From contig JANLSK010000056.1 in the NCBI GenBank assembly GCA_031362415.1, positions 1-64,000 of the forward strand: 64,000 nt of DNA. The letters run 5' to 3'. The translations under genes and the position numbers were made by a program. Each line of letters begins with the position of its first letter. The first letter of the stretch is position 1. The notes below the pieces were generated by a model. That model had not been told where the DNA came from and searched no databases. It was given only the letters and a program-made list of their open reading frames with translations. Of this stretch, positions 7,472 to 15,490 are shown piece after piece. The DNA comes from VFJJ01 sp031362415. GTDB lineage: Bacteria > Actinomycetota > Acidimicrobiia > IMCC26256 > VFJJ01.

Positions 7472-9457
7472 ATGGAGCTCCTCGGCGACACGGTCCTGGT
7501 GGTGGGAGGCGATGGGACGTCATCGACCGAGGCGGTGCTCGGCGAGATCGACGAGCTCCGGGTCGAGACGGTCGAGCTGGCGGATCCCGACGCCGTGGGA
7601 CCCGCACTCCTGGCCGATCGCGGGGCGTGCCCCGATCCGAAGTGGTCCGACGGGGTGACGGGCCGGACCATGACCGTTGGTCAGATCGCCCAGGCGCTGG
7701 CCCACTACGAAGCGTGGCGGCGCATCGTCGCCAGCGGGCGTCTCGCGGTGGTGATGGAGGTCGGCGCCGAGGTCGGCGACCGGTTCGAACGTGAGCTCGA
7801 CGAGATCGTCGCGGCCATGGGTATCGACCGGTGCCACCTGACCATGGTGGCGGGACCCGGAGGGCCGCCCGCCTACGTGCTCACACCCGAGGGCGCCTCA
7901 CGGCTGCTCGTGGGCGCACCCCTGCACGCACTGACCCCGGTGACCGACTCCCTGCGCCGAGTGCACCCGGGCGCGCCCACGGTCGACGTGGTCCCTGTGG
8001 GCGGGCCGGTCCGTTCCCGTCACAACGGCACCTCGGGTGACGGATTCGGGACCGCGACGGGCGCAGCGACGACGGCGGGCCTGGCGGCGGGCGCTGCTGC
8101 TGCCACGGCTGCAAGGGTCTACACGGGGCACCTGGTCGTGCTGGTCGTCGCCGATGATTCCCCTGTCGACCTGGGCTCGACCGGGAACCGCGACGGGGCG
8201 CTGCGTGCGGCCCGGTCTTCGGCGCAGCACGGCCTCGACGTGGAGATCGTCGACTGGCTCGCCGACGGTCTGGCGTCGCTCGATCCCCACACCATGGTCC
8301 TCGCCGTGCCCGAGACAGCGGTGGTCGCCGCCGATGCCATCGACATCCTCGCCGCCTACGCCCGCCATGCGGGCGAGATCGTGCTCTCCGTCGACGAGGA
8401 GGCCGTCCTCGGTCCGGCCGGCCTTCTCCGGACCCTTCTGGACGACGATGGCGACGCCTATGGCCAGGGCGCAGGGCCCGCCGCAGATTCTGCGGCAGAT
8501 TCTGATGACGCCGATTCCGCCCCAGATTCTGCGGCCGTTTCCGCCCCAGATTCCGCTGCAGGTTCTGGTGCTCGACCCGATTCTGGGGACGGCGATTCTG
8601 CGGCAGATTCGGCGAACGCTGCCCGCCCCGCCGGCGCCGCCCATCTGGCCCCCGACGAGGAGGCGACGGCCGGCTTGGCGATCGACACGGTCGGCGCCGT
8701 CTTCGCCGACATCGGCGAGGGTCGGGTGATCGCGCTCAACGGGAAGCTGCTCGTGCCGGCTACGGGTGCCCGACCGTTGGTGCTCACCGGATCAGACAGC
8801 TCCACGCTCTCGGCCGTGGCCGCCGACCTGCGCGATCCCGGCTCGCGCGACCTCGCCCGGATCCTCCGCTACGACGGCGCCCCCGACCCCAATCCTCGCT
8901 CCGGCGTCGTGGCCGACGACATCGTCGAGATCCCGTTCTGGACGCCGGCGATGTGCGCCACGGTGATCAGGGCGGCCGAAGCCGTCGGCCAGTGGTCGAT
9001 CCACGAAGCCAACCACCGCCGCGTCGGCGCGCTCGTCCACGATTCCCTGCCCGCGCAGGAGATCTCGCTATCGGCGATCAGCCCGGCGCTCTACCGACAC
9101 GTGGAGGATCACGTGGGCCTCCGGGTGTGGCCCGTCCTCCGTCGGCACTGGCCCCACGCCGAGTACGCCGGACTGCAGGATGCGCTCGTCGTGAGGCTTG
9201 CGCCCGTCGGCGAATCGGCCGCGTTGCCATTGCGCCATGATGTCGCCCAGGTGAGCGGGTCGGTGCGCCTCAACGCCGACTACGTCGGCGGTGCCACCGA
9301 GTTCCCGAGACAGAGCTTCACCGACGCCCAGGTTCCCGTGGGCCATGTGCTCGCCTGGCCGTCGCTGGTGACCCATCCCCACGGATCGAGCCCGCCGACG
9401 AGCGGACTGAAGTACAGCCTCGTGATCCGCTGCCGCATCCCCGGCCTCGGTCACTGA
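7472..9457 (+). CDS. PLOD-like fusion: GT25-like + lysyl-hydroxylase glycosyltransferase-like + 2OG-Fe(II) oxygenase domains
   Basis: A 661-residue multidomain protein. Residues 1-185 resemble glycosyltransferase family 25: the segment MTVGQIAQALAHYEAWRRI is typical, but the usual metal-binding EDD reads MEVGAE. Residues about 218-455 resemble the glycosyltransferase module of collagen lysyl hydroxylases (HLVVLVVADD, later VIALNGKLL), interrupted by a Asp/Ser/Ala repeat at 337-385; its DxD position reads PETA. Residues about 480-661 are a 2-oxoglutarate oxygenase of the lysyl/prolyl hydroxylase type (VPVGHVLAWPSLVTHPHG). Aligning Asp590 and LN600-601 with lysyl hydroxylase puts Arg588 where the first iron-ligand His belongs; His635 is kept and the 2OG Arg is Lys647. 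Activity is therefore uncertain. The protein has no signal peptide. Confidence 0.7.
   Translation: MELLGDTVLVVGGDGTSSTEAVLGEIDELRVETVELADPDAVGPALLADRGACPDPKWSDGVTGRTMTVGQIAQALAHYEAWRRIVASGRLAVVMEVGAEVGDRFERELDEIVAAMGIDRCHLTMVAGPGGPPAYVLTPEGASRLLVGAPLHALTPVTDSLRRVHPGAPTVDVVPVGGPVRSRHNGTSGDGFGTATGAATTAGLAAGAAAATAARVYTGHLVVLVVADDSPVDLGSTGNRDGALRAARSSAQHGLDVEIVDWLADGLASLDPHTMVLAVPETAVVAADAIDILAAYARHAGEIVLSVDEEAVLGPAGLLRTLLDDDGDAYGQGAGPAADSAADSDDADSAPDSAAVSAPDSAAGSGARPDSGDGDSAADSANAARPAGAAHLAPDEEATAGLAIDTVGAVFADIGEGRVIALNGKLLVPATGARPLVLTGSDSSTLSAVAADLRDPGSRDLARILRYDGAPDPNPRSGVVADDIVEIPFWTPAMCATVIRAAEAVGQWSIHEANHRRVGALVHDSLPAQEISLSAISPALYRHVEDHVGLRVWPVLRRHWPHAEYAGLQDALVVRLAPVGESAALPLRHDVAQVSGSVRLNADYVGGATEFPRQSFTDAQVPVGHVLAWPSLVTHPHGSSPPTSGLKYSLVIRCRIPGLGH
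8477..8615 (+). repeat. Imperfect GATTCTGCGGC-type repeat encoding a Asp-Ser-Ala linker
   Basis: About ten irregular copies of GATTCT/GATTCC separated by GCGGCA-like units code for ADS/PDS repeats inside the PLOD-like protein. The tract uses GAT and TCT codons that are otherwise rare in this gene, so it looks like a local repeat expansion in a linker. Confidence 0.7.
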
Positions 9458-9579
9458 CCCAGCGCGCTGCGAGACACCGACGGGACGCCCAGCGCGCCGG
9501 CGGGCTTGACGCCGAGCTCAGACCGCCCACCGCGACAGAGTGTGGCGCCCACGCCGCCCCGACGCGAACGGCCAAGCGT

Positions 9580-10335
9580 TCAGACCGTTGCGGCGACCTT
9601 GGCGGGGTCGTGGCGCACGGAGATCTGCCCCACCGTCGACAGCGACTTGATGACGCCCCAGGCCGGATCGTGCTGGCCCTTGGCGAACGAGAACTTCGCC
9701 GCCGTGGCCAGGGCGTGGTGGTTGTTGTGGAGGCCCTCGCCGGCGGTGATGTAGGCCAGCCACTGATTGTTCGTGGCCGTGGTGGTGTCGAGCGGACGAT
9801 GCCCCCGAACGTGGCCGTAGGCGTTGATGGCGCCGGACAGCATGATGTACGCGGTCATGTGCCAGGCGGCGGCGAACAGGCCGAGCCACCAGTGGTCGGT
9901 GAACAGCGCGAAGGCGCCGCACATGACGGCGATGCCGACGCCGAGACCCACCATGCCGCGGTCGAACAGGACCCGGTCCCAGCGATCGGCCGGCAGATCT
10001 TTGGCGTACTTGGTGAGCGTGACCCCGTCCTTGGCGGTACGCCGATACAGCGCGGCGTTGGTGAGCTGCACCTTCCAGTATCCGAGCACAATCGGGCTGT
10101 GCGGATCGTCGACGGTGTCGGCGTTGGCGTGATGGCTGCGGTGCACGGCGACCCACTCGCGCGGACGCATCCCCGTCGTGAGCCACAGGAAGCTCCGAAA
10201 CACCAGCGCCGTGGGGTTCTTGACCACGAGACCCTTGTGCGACAAGCCTCGGTGGAGATAGATGGTCGTCACCAGGATTGCCGCCTGGGTGACGAGGAAC
10301 CCGGCGATGAGCACCAACAGAACGTTGAGCAGCAT
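9580..10335 (-). CDS. Membrane acyl-CoA (delta-9 type) fatty acid desaturase
   Basis: A 251-residue di-iron membrane desaturase. The three histidine boxes are complete: HRGLSH (HxxxxH), HRSHH (HxxHH) and HNNHH (HxxHH). Two hydrophobic hairpins flank them (N-terminal 1-25 and about 125-165). Members introduce a cis double bond into acyl-CoA chains using O2 and a ferredoxin or cytochrome partner. The start at 10335 is preferred since AGGGA lies about 7 nt upstream and a transmembrane helix begins immediately; a longer upstream in-frame extension is Arg/Pro-rich and unlike the family. A dyad operator candidate lies about 180 bp upstream. Confidence 0.9.
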   Translation of the reverse strand: MLLNVLLVLIAGFLVTQAAILVTTIYLHRGLSHKGLVVKNPTALVFRSFLWLTTGMRPREWVAVHRSHHANADTVDDPHSPIVLGYWKVQLTNAALYRRTAKDGVTLTKYAKDLPADRWDRVLFDRGMVGLGVGIAVMCGAFALFTDHWWLGLFAAAWHMTAYIMLSGAINAYGHVRGHRPLDTTTATNNQWLAYITAGEGLHNNHHALATAAKFSFAKGQHDPAWGVIKSLSTVGQISVRHDPAKVAATV

Positions 10336-10513
10336 GAAGATCCCTACCCCGTGAGTTGAGTACGTCGGGATCGGGGCATGGACGCCGGGGTGCCGGGGAA
10401 GTCGATGAGCCCAACCCGGAAGGATTGGTGGAGCTCCCGCCATCCTACCCGGTCGGGGAGACCGGAAACCCCAGCGGGACCGGGTTATCGCATCCGTCAA
10501 CCACCGAGAAAGA

Positions 10514-10529
10514 GTTACCCACAAGTAAC
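10514..10529. promoter_or_regulatory. Dyad element upstream of the desaturase gene
   Basis: GTTACCCACAAGTAAC consists of GTTAC and GTAAC arms around 6 nt. It lies in the gap between the acyl-CoA dehydrogenase stop and the desaturase start. It could be a binding site for a lipid-responsive repressor; nothing else supports this. Confidence 0.25.
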
Positions 10530-10542
10530 AACCACGCGACGA

Positions 10543-11844
10543 CTATGCGTCGGCGGTCGCCGCATCGAGATAACTCGCGAACTTCTCACGAGCGAGCGCT
10601 TGACGGGTGGGGACGTGCTCGCTCGGCAGCCCGTCGACCGGGCGGTATCGCTTGAGCATCTGACGGGCCACGGTCTGGCGGTGCACCTCGTCGGGACCGT
10701 CGACGAAGCGGGCTTCACGGGCATGGCGGTACATCGACTCGAGCGGCAGGTCAGTCGAGAACCCCAGCGAGCCGTGCACCTGGATCGCCTTGTCGATCAC
10801 GTTGTAGAGAACCTTGGCACCGAAGTACTTGATGACCGCGATTTCGACCCGGGCCTTCGACGAGCCGTCCCGATCCATCTTCCATGCCGCTTGGAGCGTG
10901 AGGAGACGGGCGGCCTGTATCTCGGCGTGGCTGTCGGCGATCCAGTCCTGCACCTGGCCCTTCTCGGCCAGGAGCGAGCCGTGGGCGTAGCGCGACAGGG
11001 CCCGTTCGCACATCATGTCGAAGGCCCGCTGCGACTGGCCGATCCAGCGCATGGCGTGGTGGATGCGCCCGGGGCCCAGGCGCTTCTGGGCCAGGAGGAA
11101 ACCCTCACCCTCGCGACCGATCAGGTTCGATGCCGGCACCCGGGCGTTGTCGTAGATGATCTCCGAGTGCCCGCCGGGCCGACCGTAGGTGCCGCCGTGG
11201 GGATGGGTCATGGTGTCGACGTCGCGCACGATGTTCACGCCCGGCGTGTTCGTGGGCACCACGATCATCGAGCAGCCTTGGTAGGCCGACACGTCGGGAT
11301 TGGTGCGCACCATGACGATGAGGAAGTCGGCCGCCGAGCCGTTCGACGTGAACCACTTGTGCCCGTTGATCACGTACTCGTCGCCGTCACGAACGGCTGT
11401 GGTGCGGATGAGCGTCGGGTCCGATCCGGCGACGTCGCGCTCGGTCATCGAGTAGGCGCTGCGCATCTTCCCGGCGAGCAGCGGCCACAACCACCGCTCC
11501 TTCTGCTCGCCGTCGGCCCCGATGGCGAGCAGCTCGGCGTTGCCCGAGTCGGGCGCCTGGTTGCCGAACACGCCCGGCGCGATGCGACAGCGCCCCAGGA
11601 TCTCGTGCATCAGGCCCAACTTCACCTGGCCGAAGCCCTGCCCGCCGAGCTCGGGATCGAGGTGCGCGGCCCACAGGCCCCGGGCCTTCACCTGCTCCTT
11701 CAACGGGGCGGTGGCGGCGTCGTACTGGGCCATGCTCATCTCGTCCCACACCGATTCGAGGGGAATGATCTCCTCGTCGACGAACGACCGCATCCAGTCG
11801 AGGTGCTCCTGGAATTCGGGCTCGGTCTCGAAATCCCATGCCAT
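10543..11844 (-). CDS. Acyl-CoA dehydrogenase family protein
   Basis: A 433-residue FAD-dependent acyl-CoA dehydrogenase. Typical segments are MTERDVAGSDPTLI (FAD/substrate loop), INGHKWFTSNGSAADF, GRPGGHSEIIYDN and the C-terminal IQVHGSLGFSTDLPLE. Such enzymes insert the alpha-beta double bond in beta-oxidation and pass electrons to ETF. The ATG at 11844 is preceded by GAGG 7-10 nt upstream; the longer frame upstream is not family-like. It is divergent from the enoyl-CoA hydratase gene (103 bp between starts), which fits sequential steps of one catabolic route. The chain length or type of substrate is unknown. Confidence 0.92.
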   Translation of the reverse strand: MAWDFETEPEFQEHLDWMRSFVDEEIIPLESVWDEMSMAQYDAATAPLKEQVKARGLWAAHLDPELGGQGFGQVKLGLMHEILGRCRIAPGVFGNQAPDSGNAELLAIGADGEQKERWLWPLLAGKMRSAYSMTERDVAGSDPTLIRTTAVRDGDEYVINGHKWFTSNGSAADFLIVMVRTNPDVSAYQGCSMIVVPTNTPGVNIVRDVDTMTHPHGGTYGRPGGHSEIIYDNARVPASNLIGREGEGFLLAQKRLGPGRIHHAMRWIGQSQRAFDMMCERALSRYAHGSLLAEKGQVQDWIADSHAEIQAARLLTLQAAWKMDRDGSSKARVEIAVIKYFGAKVLYNVIDKAIQVHGSLGFSTDLPLESMYRHAREARFVDGPDEVHRQTVARQMLKRYRPVDGLPSEHVPTRQALAREKFASYLDAATADA

Positions 11845-11947
11845 GGCTGACCTCGCTGCGATCTGACGGCGGACGGACGGATGGAGCGTCCGGGCCAACG
11901 CTACGGGCCTCCGCGCCGGAGCGTCGAAGAGGTGCGATGATCGGGCC

Positions 11948-12736
11948 ATGGCCTACACGACGATCGTCCTCGACATCACCAACGGCATCGCCCGCCTCAC
12001 GCTCGACCGGCCCGAGGCTCGTAACGGGATCGAGAAGGCGCTGGCGCGCGATCTCGCTGCGGCCGCGTTGGCTCTCCACGAGGACCGATCGGTCCGGGCC
12101 GTGCTCATCAGCGGTTCCGGGCCGGCGTTCTGTGCCGGTGGCGATCTCAAGGCCTTCGCCGCGCAGGGCGACCGCCTCGGCGCGTACATCAAGGAGGTGA
12201 CGGTCGACCTGCACACGGCCGTCACCCACCTCACCCAGCTCGACGCCCCGGTGATCACCGCTGTCCACGGCTCGGCTGCGGGCGCCGGGCTCGGTCTCGT
12301 GGCCGGCGCCGACATCGTGATCGCCGCCGAGTCGGCCAAGTTCGTGATGGCCTACACGCTCGTCGGGCTGGTGCCCGACGGCGGTACCACGTGGTTCCTG
12401 CCCCGGCGCGTGGGTCTGGGCCGAGCCCTCGAGATGTCGCTGCTCAACCGGCCCCTGTCGGCCGCCGAGGCCCAGGCCGCCGGGCTCGTCACCCGCGTCG
12501 TGCCCGACGATCGTCTCGCCGAGGAGGCCGAGGCGATCGCAGTGGCGCTCGCCGCCGGTCCGACCCTGTCGTACGGGGCCACCAAGCGGCTGCTGCGGGC
12601 CAGCTTCGGCAACGGTCTCGAGACCCAGCTGGAGCTGGAGTCCCGGGCCATCAGCGACGCAGGCCGCACCCACGACGGCCGTGAGGGCATCACCGCCTTC
12701 CTCGAAAAGCGCGCCGCGAGCTTCCAGGCCCGGTAG
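11948..12736 (+). CDS. Enoyl-CoA hydratase/isomerase family protein
   Basis: A 262-residue crotonase-fold enzyme. The oxyanion-hole segments are clear: SGSGPAFCAGGDLKAF (about 57-72) and HGSAAGAGLGLVAGADIVIA (about 100-119). The C-terminal part has the usual helical trimerisation region (SYGATKRLLRASF). It probably hydrates or isomerises an enoyl-CoA in the same pathway as the divergent acyl-CoA dehydrogenase. A GATGAT box 6 nt before the ATG suggests a leaderless start. Confidence 0.9.
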   Translation: MAYTTIVLDITNGIARLTLDRPEARNGIEKALARDLAAAALALHEDRSVRAVLISGSGPAFCAGGDLKAFAAQGDRLGAYIKEVTVDLHTAVTHLTQLDAPVITAVHGSAAGAGLGLVAGADIVIAAESAKFVMAYTLVGLVPDGGTTWFLPRRVGLGRALEMSLLNRPLSAAEAQAAGLVTRVVPDDRLAEEAEAIAVALAAGPTLSYGATKRLLRASFGNGLETQLELESRAISDAGRTHDGREGITAFLEKRAASFQAR

Positions 12737-12781
12737 CCGGTCGCCCCGAGGCCGACGCGGGACGGCCCACGCGCGCCTCTT

Positions 12782-12810
12782 TTGCCCTCAGCGTCCACAT
12801 CGTGCACAAT
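12782..12810 (+). promoter_or_regulatory. Candidate sigma70-type promoter
   Basis: TTGCCC (12782-12787), a 17-nt spacer and CACAAT (12805-12810) lie about 47 nt before the GTG start at 12857. Each hexamer matches consensus at 4 of 6 positions. Confidence 0.35.
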
Positions 12811-12856
12811 GGTCACAGCATTCACATACTCCACTTCCCCCTCTGAGGAGTCCCTG

Positions 12857-14029
12857 GTGATCACCGGCTCCAGCATCATGACCACGGCTCGGGCGCTCGG
12901 CCCGCAGATCCGGGGGGCGTCCGACTGGATCGAACGCGAGCGCCGGCTCCCCGACGCCCTCGTGCGTTCGCTTCAAGGCGCCGGAGTCTTTCGGATGCCG
13001 ATGCCCGTGTCGATGGGCGGTCCCGAGCTCGAACCGATCACCCAGATGCAGATCATCGAGGAGCTTTCGTTCCACGACGGTTCCACGGGGTGGGTCGCCA
13101 TGACCGGCTGCGATGGCGGCTACTACTGCGCCCATCTCGACGAGGAGGCGGCGTCGAAGCTCTACCTCGACCTCGACTCGGTCACCTGTGGTGTGCTCGC
13201 TCCCAGTGGACGGGCGGTGCGCACCGAGCGGGGTTACACCATCACGGGTCGGTGGTCGTTCGGATCGGCGTCGCTGCACGCTCGCTTCGTGGTCGGCGGA
13301 TGCGTCGTGCACGACGGAGCCAAGCCCGTCCTCGAGCACGGTCGACCGAAGATCGTGATGGCGGTGATGCCGTCAGAAGCCGTGAACATCGTCGACACGT
13401 GGACCACTACCGGCCTGGCCGGCAGTGGCAGCAACGATGTCGTGGCCGACGGCGTCGAGGTGCCGTTCAAGCACACGTTCAACATCGCCACCGACGCCTC
13501 GACCAATCCCGCTCCGCTGTACCGGTTCCCGTGGTGGATCGTGAGCAAGGCGCCGGCCGTTGCGCTCGGGATCGCCCGGCGCGCCATCGACGACCTGGTC
13601 GAGTTGGCACAGCACGCGGTGCTTCCCACGTCGGGCCGGGCGTCGGGTCCGGGGTCGGGAACGCTGCGCGACGACGCCTTCGTGCAGGCTGCCGTGGGCC
13701 GGGCCCAAGGCCAGGTGAACTCGGCCAAGTCCTGGCTCTACGACGTGATGGACGACGTGTGGCAGACGAGCCTGGCCGGCGGTGAGCCGTCGGCCAAGCA
13801 GCTGGCCGAGTTCCGGCTGTCGATCACCAACGCGTTCCACTCGAGCCGCGACGGGGTCCGGGCCATGTACGAGGCCGGATCGGGGGCCACGCTGTACCGC
13901 AAGTCGCCGCTCGACCGGCATCTTCGCGACATCACGACCATCAGCCAGCATGCGCTCGTCAACCAACGCAGCTATGCCGAAGCGGGGCGCTCCGCCCTCG
14001 GGCTCGACCCCGACGTCCTCGTCTGGTGA
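12857..14029 (+). CDS. Acyl-CoA dehydrogenase-like flavin monooxygenase (HsaA/type 2 family)
   Basis: A 390-residue protein with the acyl-CoA dehydrogenase fold of the group that includes the flavin-dependent monooxygenases HsaA and DszC-like enzymes. Visible features are GVFRMPMPVSMGGPE, DGSTGWVAMTG, a middle beta domain (GYTITGRWSFGSAS) and a C-terminal helical domain (FHSSRDGVRAMYEAGSG). HsaA-type proteins hydroxylate aromatic substrates with reduced flavin; ordinary dehydrogenase activity is not excluded. GTG at 12857 is chosen because GAGGAG sits 7 nt upstream, and the earlier frame is Ser/Thr-rich and unlike the family. The neighbourhood suggests lipid, steroid or aromatic breakdown. 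Confidence 0.82.
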   Translation: MITGSSIMTTARALGPQIRGASDWIERERRLPDALVRSLQGAGVFRMPMPVSMGGPELEPITQMQIIEELSFHDGSTGWVAMTGCDGGYYCAHLDEEAASKLYLDLDSVTCGVLAPSGRAVRTERGYTITGRWSFGSASLHARFVVGGCVVHDGAKPVLEHGRPKIVMAVMPSEAVNIVDTWTTTGLAGSGSNDVVADGVEVPFKHTFNIATDASTNPAPLYRFPWWIVSKAPAVALGIARRAIDDLVELAQHAVLPTSGRASGPGSGTLRDDAFVQAAVGRAQGQVNSAKSWLYDVMDDVWQTSLAGGEPSAKQLAEFRLSITNAFHSSRDGVRAMYEAGSGATLYRKSPLDRHLRDITTISQHALVNQRSYAEAGRSALGLDPDVLVW

Positions 14030-14083
14030 GGCCGTCACCGTTCCCGGCGGGCCTCGGTCGGCTCGGTCGGCGCCGCTGGTCGG

Positions 14084-14089
14084 TACCCT
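14084..14089 (+). promoter_or_regulatory. -10 box of the serS leader transcript
   Basis: TACCCT lies 7 nt before a GTG at 14097. Transcription would begin at that GTG, giving a leaderless 12-codon ORF in front of serS. Confidence 0.45.
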
Positions 14090-14096
14090 GTTCGCC

Positions 14097-14135
14097 GTGA
14101 GCAACGACAGAGCACGAACGCGGGTGGCGTCATGA
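14097..14135 (+). CDS. Possible 12-codon leader ORF coupled to serS
   Basis: GTG at 14097 opens a 12-residue frame, MSNDRARTRVAS, whose TGA (14133-14135) overlaps the serS ATG (14132-14134) as ATGA. A -10 box sits exactly where a leaderless start needs it, while serS itself has only a weak ribosome site (GGGTGG). Translation of serS may therefore depend on ribosomes finishing this frame. The peptide has two Ser and four Arg-type basic residues, but no run of Ser codons that would suggest classic attenuation. Confidence 0.4.
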   Translation: MSNDRARTRVAS

Positions 14136-15385
14136 TCGACGTTCGCCGCCTTCGTGACGACCCCGAGTACCGCGACGGCGCCCTTCGCAAGGGGGCGCCG
14201 TCCGAGGCCATCGACACGCTTCTCGCGTCCGACGATCGGCGCCTCGCCCTCCGCCAGGAGATCGAGGCCCTGCGAGCCCGCCAGAATGCGGCGTCGAAGG
14301 ACATCGGCAAGGCCGCAGCCAGCGAACGTCCGGCGAAGATCGCCGTTGCGGGAGAGCTCAAGGCCGAGCTCTCGGCCCGGGAACCCTTGGTGGCTCAGGC
14401 CGATGAGGAGTTCCGTGAGCTCGCCATCCGCATCCCGAACCCGGCCCATCCGTCAGTGCCGAGCGGCGGCGAGGACGATTTCGTGGTCGTCAAGACCGTG
14501 GGCGGCGAGCCGGCGCCCCCGGCGCTCGACCACGCCGACTTCGGCCTGCAGATGGGCTTCGTCGACGGCGAGCGGGCGGTGCGCATCAGCGGATCGCGCT
14601 TCGCCTACCTCATGCGCGAGGCGGTGCTGCTCGAGCTGGCGCTCGTGCAGTGGGTCACGCAACGCCTGGTGGGTCACGGCTTCGTACCCGTCATCCCGCC
14701 CGTGCTCGTGCAAGAGCACATGATGGAAGCGGCCGGGTTCTTCCCCACCGATCGCTCGCAGGTGTACGACGTCGACGGGGGTGAGCTGTTCCTCGTGGGC
14801 ACCGCCGAGGTTCCGTTGGCTGGTATCCACCTGGGCGAGATCGTCGACGGGTCGTCGCTGCCGTTGCGCTACGCCGGGATCTCGCCGTGCTTTCGCCGCG
14901 AGGCCGGCACCTACGGGAAGGACACCCGCGGCATCTTCCGGGTGCACCAGTTCGACAAGGTCGAGATGTTCTCGTACTGCGCCCCCGAGCGGTCGTGGGA
15001 GGAGCACGAGTTCCTCCTGTCGGTCGAGGAGTCGATCGTCTCCGATCTCGGCCTGCCCTACCGGGTGATCGTCGTGGCCGCCGGCGACCTCGGCAACCCG
15101 GCCGCCAAGAAGTACGACATCGAGGCCTGGCTGCCCTCGGAAGGCCGCTACCGCGAGGTCACGTCGTGCTCGAACTACACCGACTACTCGGCCCGCCGGC
15201 TGGGTACCCGGCTCCGGGGTGACGGCACGGGCACCCAGCTCGTGCACACCCTCAACGGCACCGCTTGTGCGATCGGCCGCACCCTGTTGTTCATCTTCGA
15301 GCACTACCAGCAGCCCGACGGCTCACTGAGTGTGCCCGAGGTGCTCCAGCCGTTCTGCGGGTTCACCACCGTCCCCGCCCGCTGA
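14132..15385 (+). CDS. serS: Seryl-tRNA synthetase
   Basis: A 417-residue class IIa synthetase that charges tRNA-Ser. The N-terminal coiled-coil arm (about 1-110; helical, rich in Arg/Glu/Ala) binds the long variable arm of tRNA-Ser. The catalytic domain shows motif 2 (SPCFRREAGTYGKDTRG), the serine pocket segment VTSCSNYTDYSARR and motif 3 (NGTACAIGRTLLFIFEHYQ). Length is normal. It sits about 2.6 kb before a tRNA-Ser(UGA) gene on the same strand. Its start overlaps a possible leader ORF. Confidence 0.97.
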   Translation: MIDVRRLRDDPEYRDGALRKGAPSEAIDTLLASDDRRLALRQEIEALRARQNAASKDIGKAAASERPAKIAVAGELKAELSAREPLVAQADEEFRELAIRIPNPAHPSVPSGGEDDFVVVKTVGGEPAPPALDHADFGLQMGFVDGERAVRISGSRFAYLMREAVLLELALVQWVTQRLVGHGFVPVIPPVLVQEHMMEAAGFFPTDRSQVYDVDGGELFLVGTAEVPLAGIHLGEIVDGSSLPLRYAGISPCFRREAGTYGKDTRGIFRVHQFDKVEMFSYCAPERSWEEHEFLLSVEESIVSDLGLPYRVIVVAAGDLGNPAAKKYDIEAWLPSEGRYREVTSCSNYTDYSARRLGTRLRGDGTGTQLVHTLNGTACAIGRTLLFIFEHYQQPDGSLSVPEVLQPFCGFTTVPAR

Positions 15386-15490
15386 GCCGGGCCGACGACT
15401 CGGCCGACGGGCCGACGCCGTTGAGTCGCGGTCTTGGGGGCTCGAGACAGCTCCTAGGATCGGGGGTGCCCGTCTCGATGGAGGACCCCC

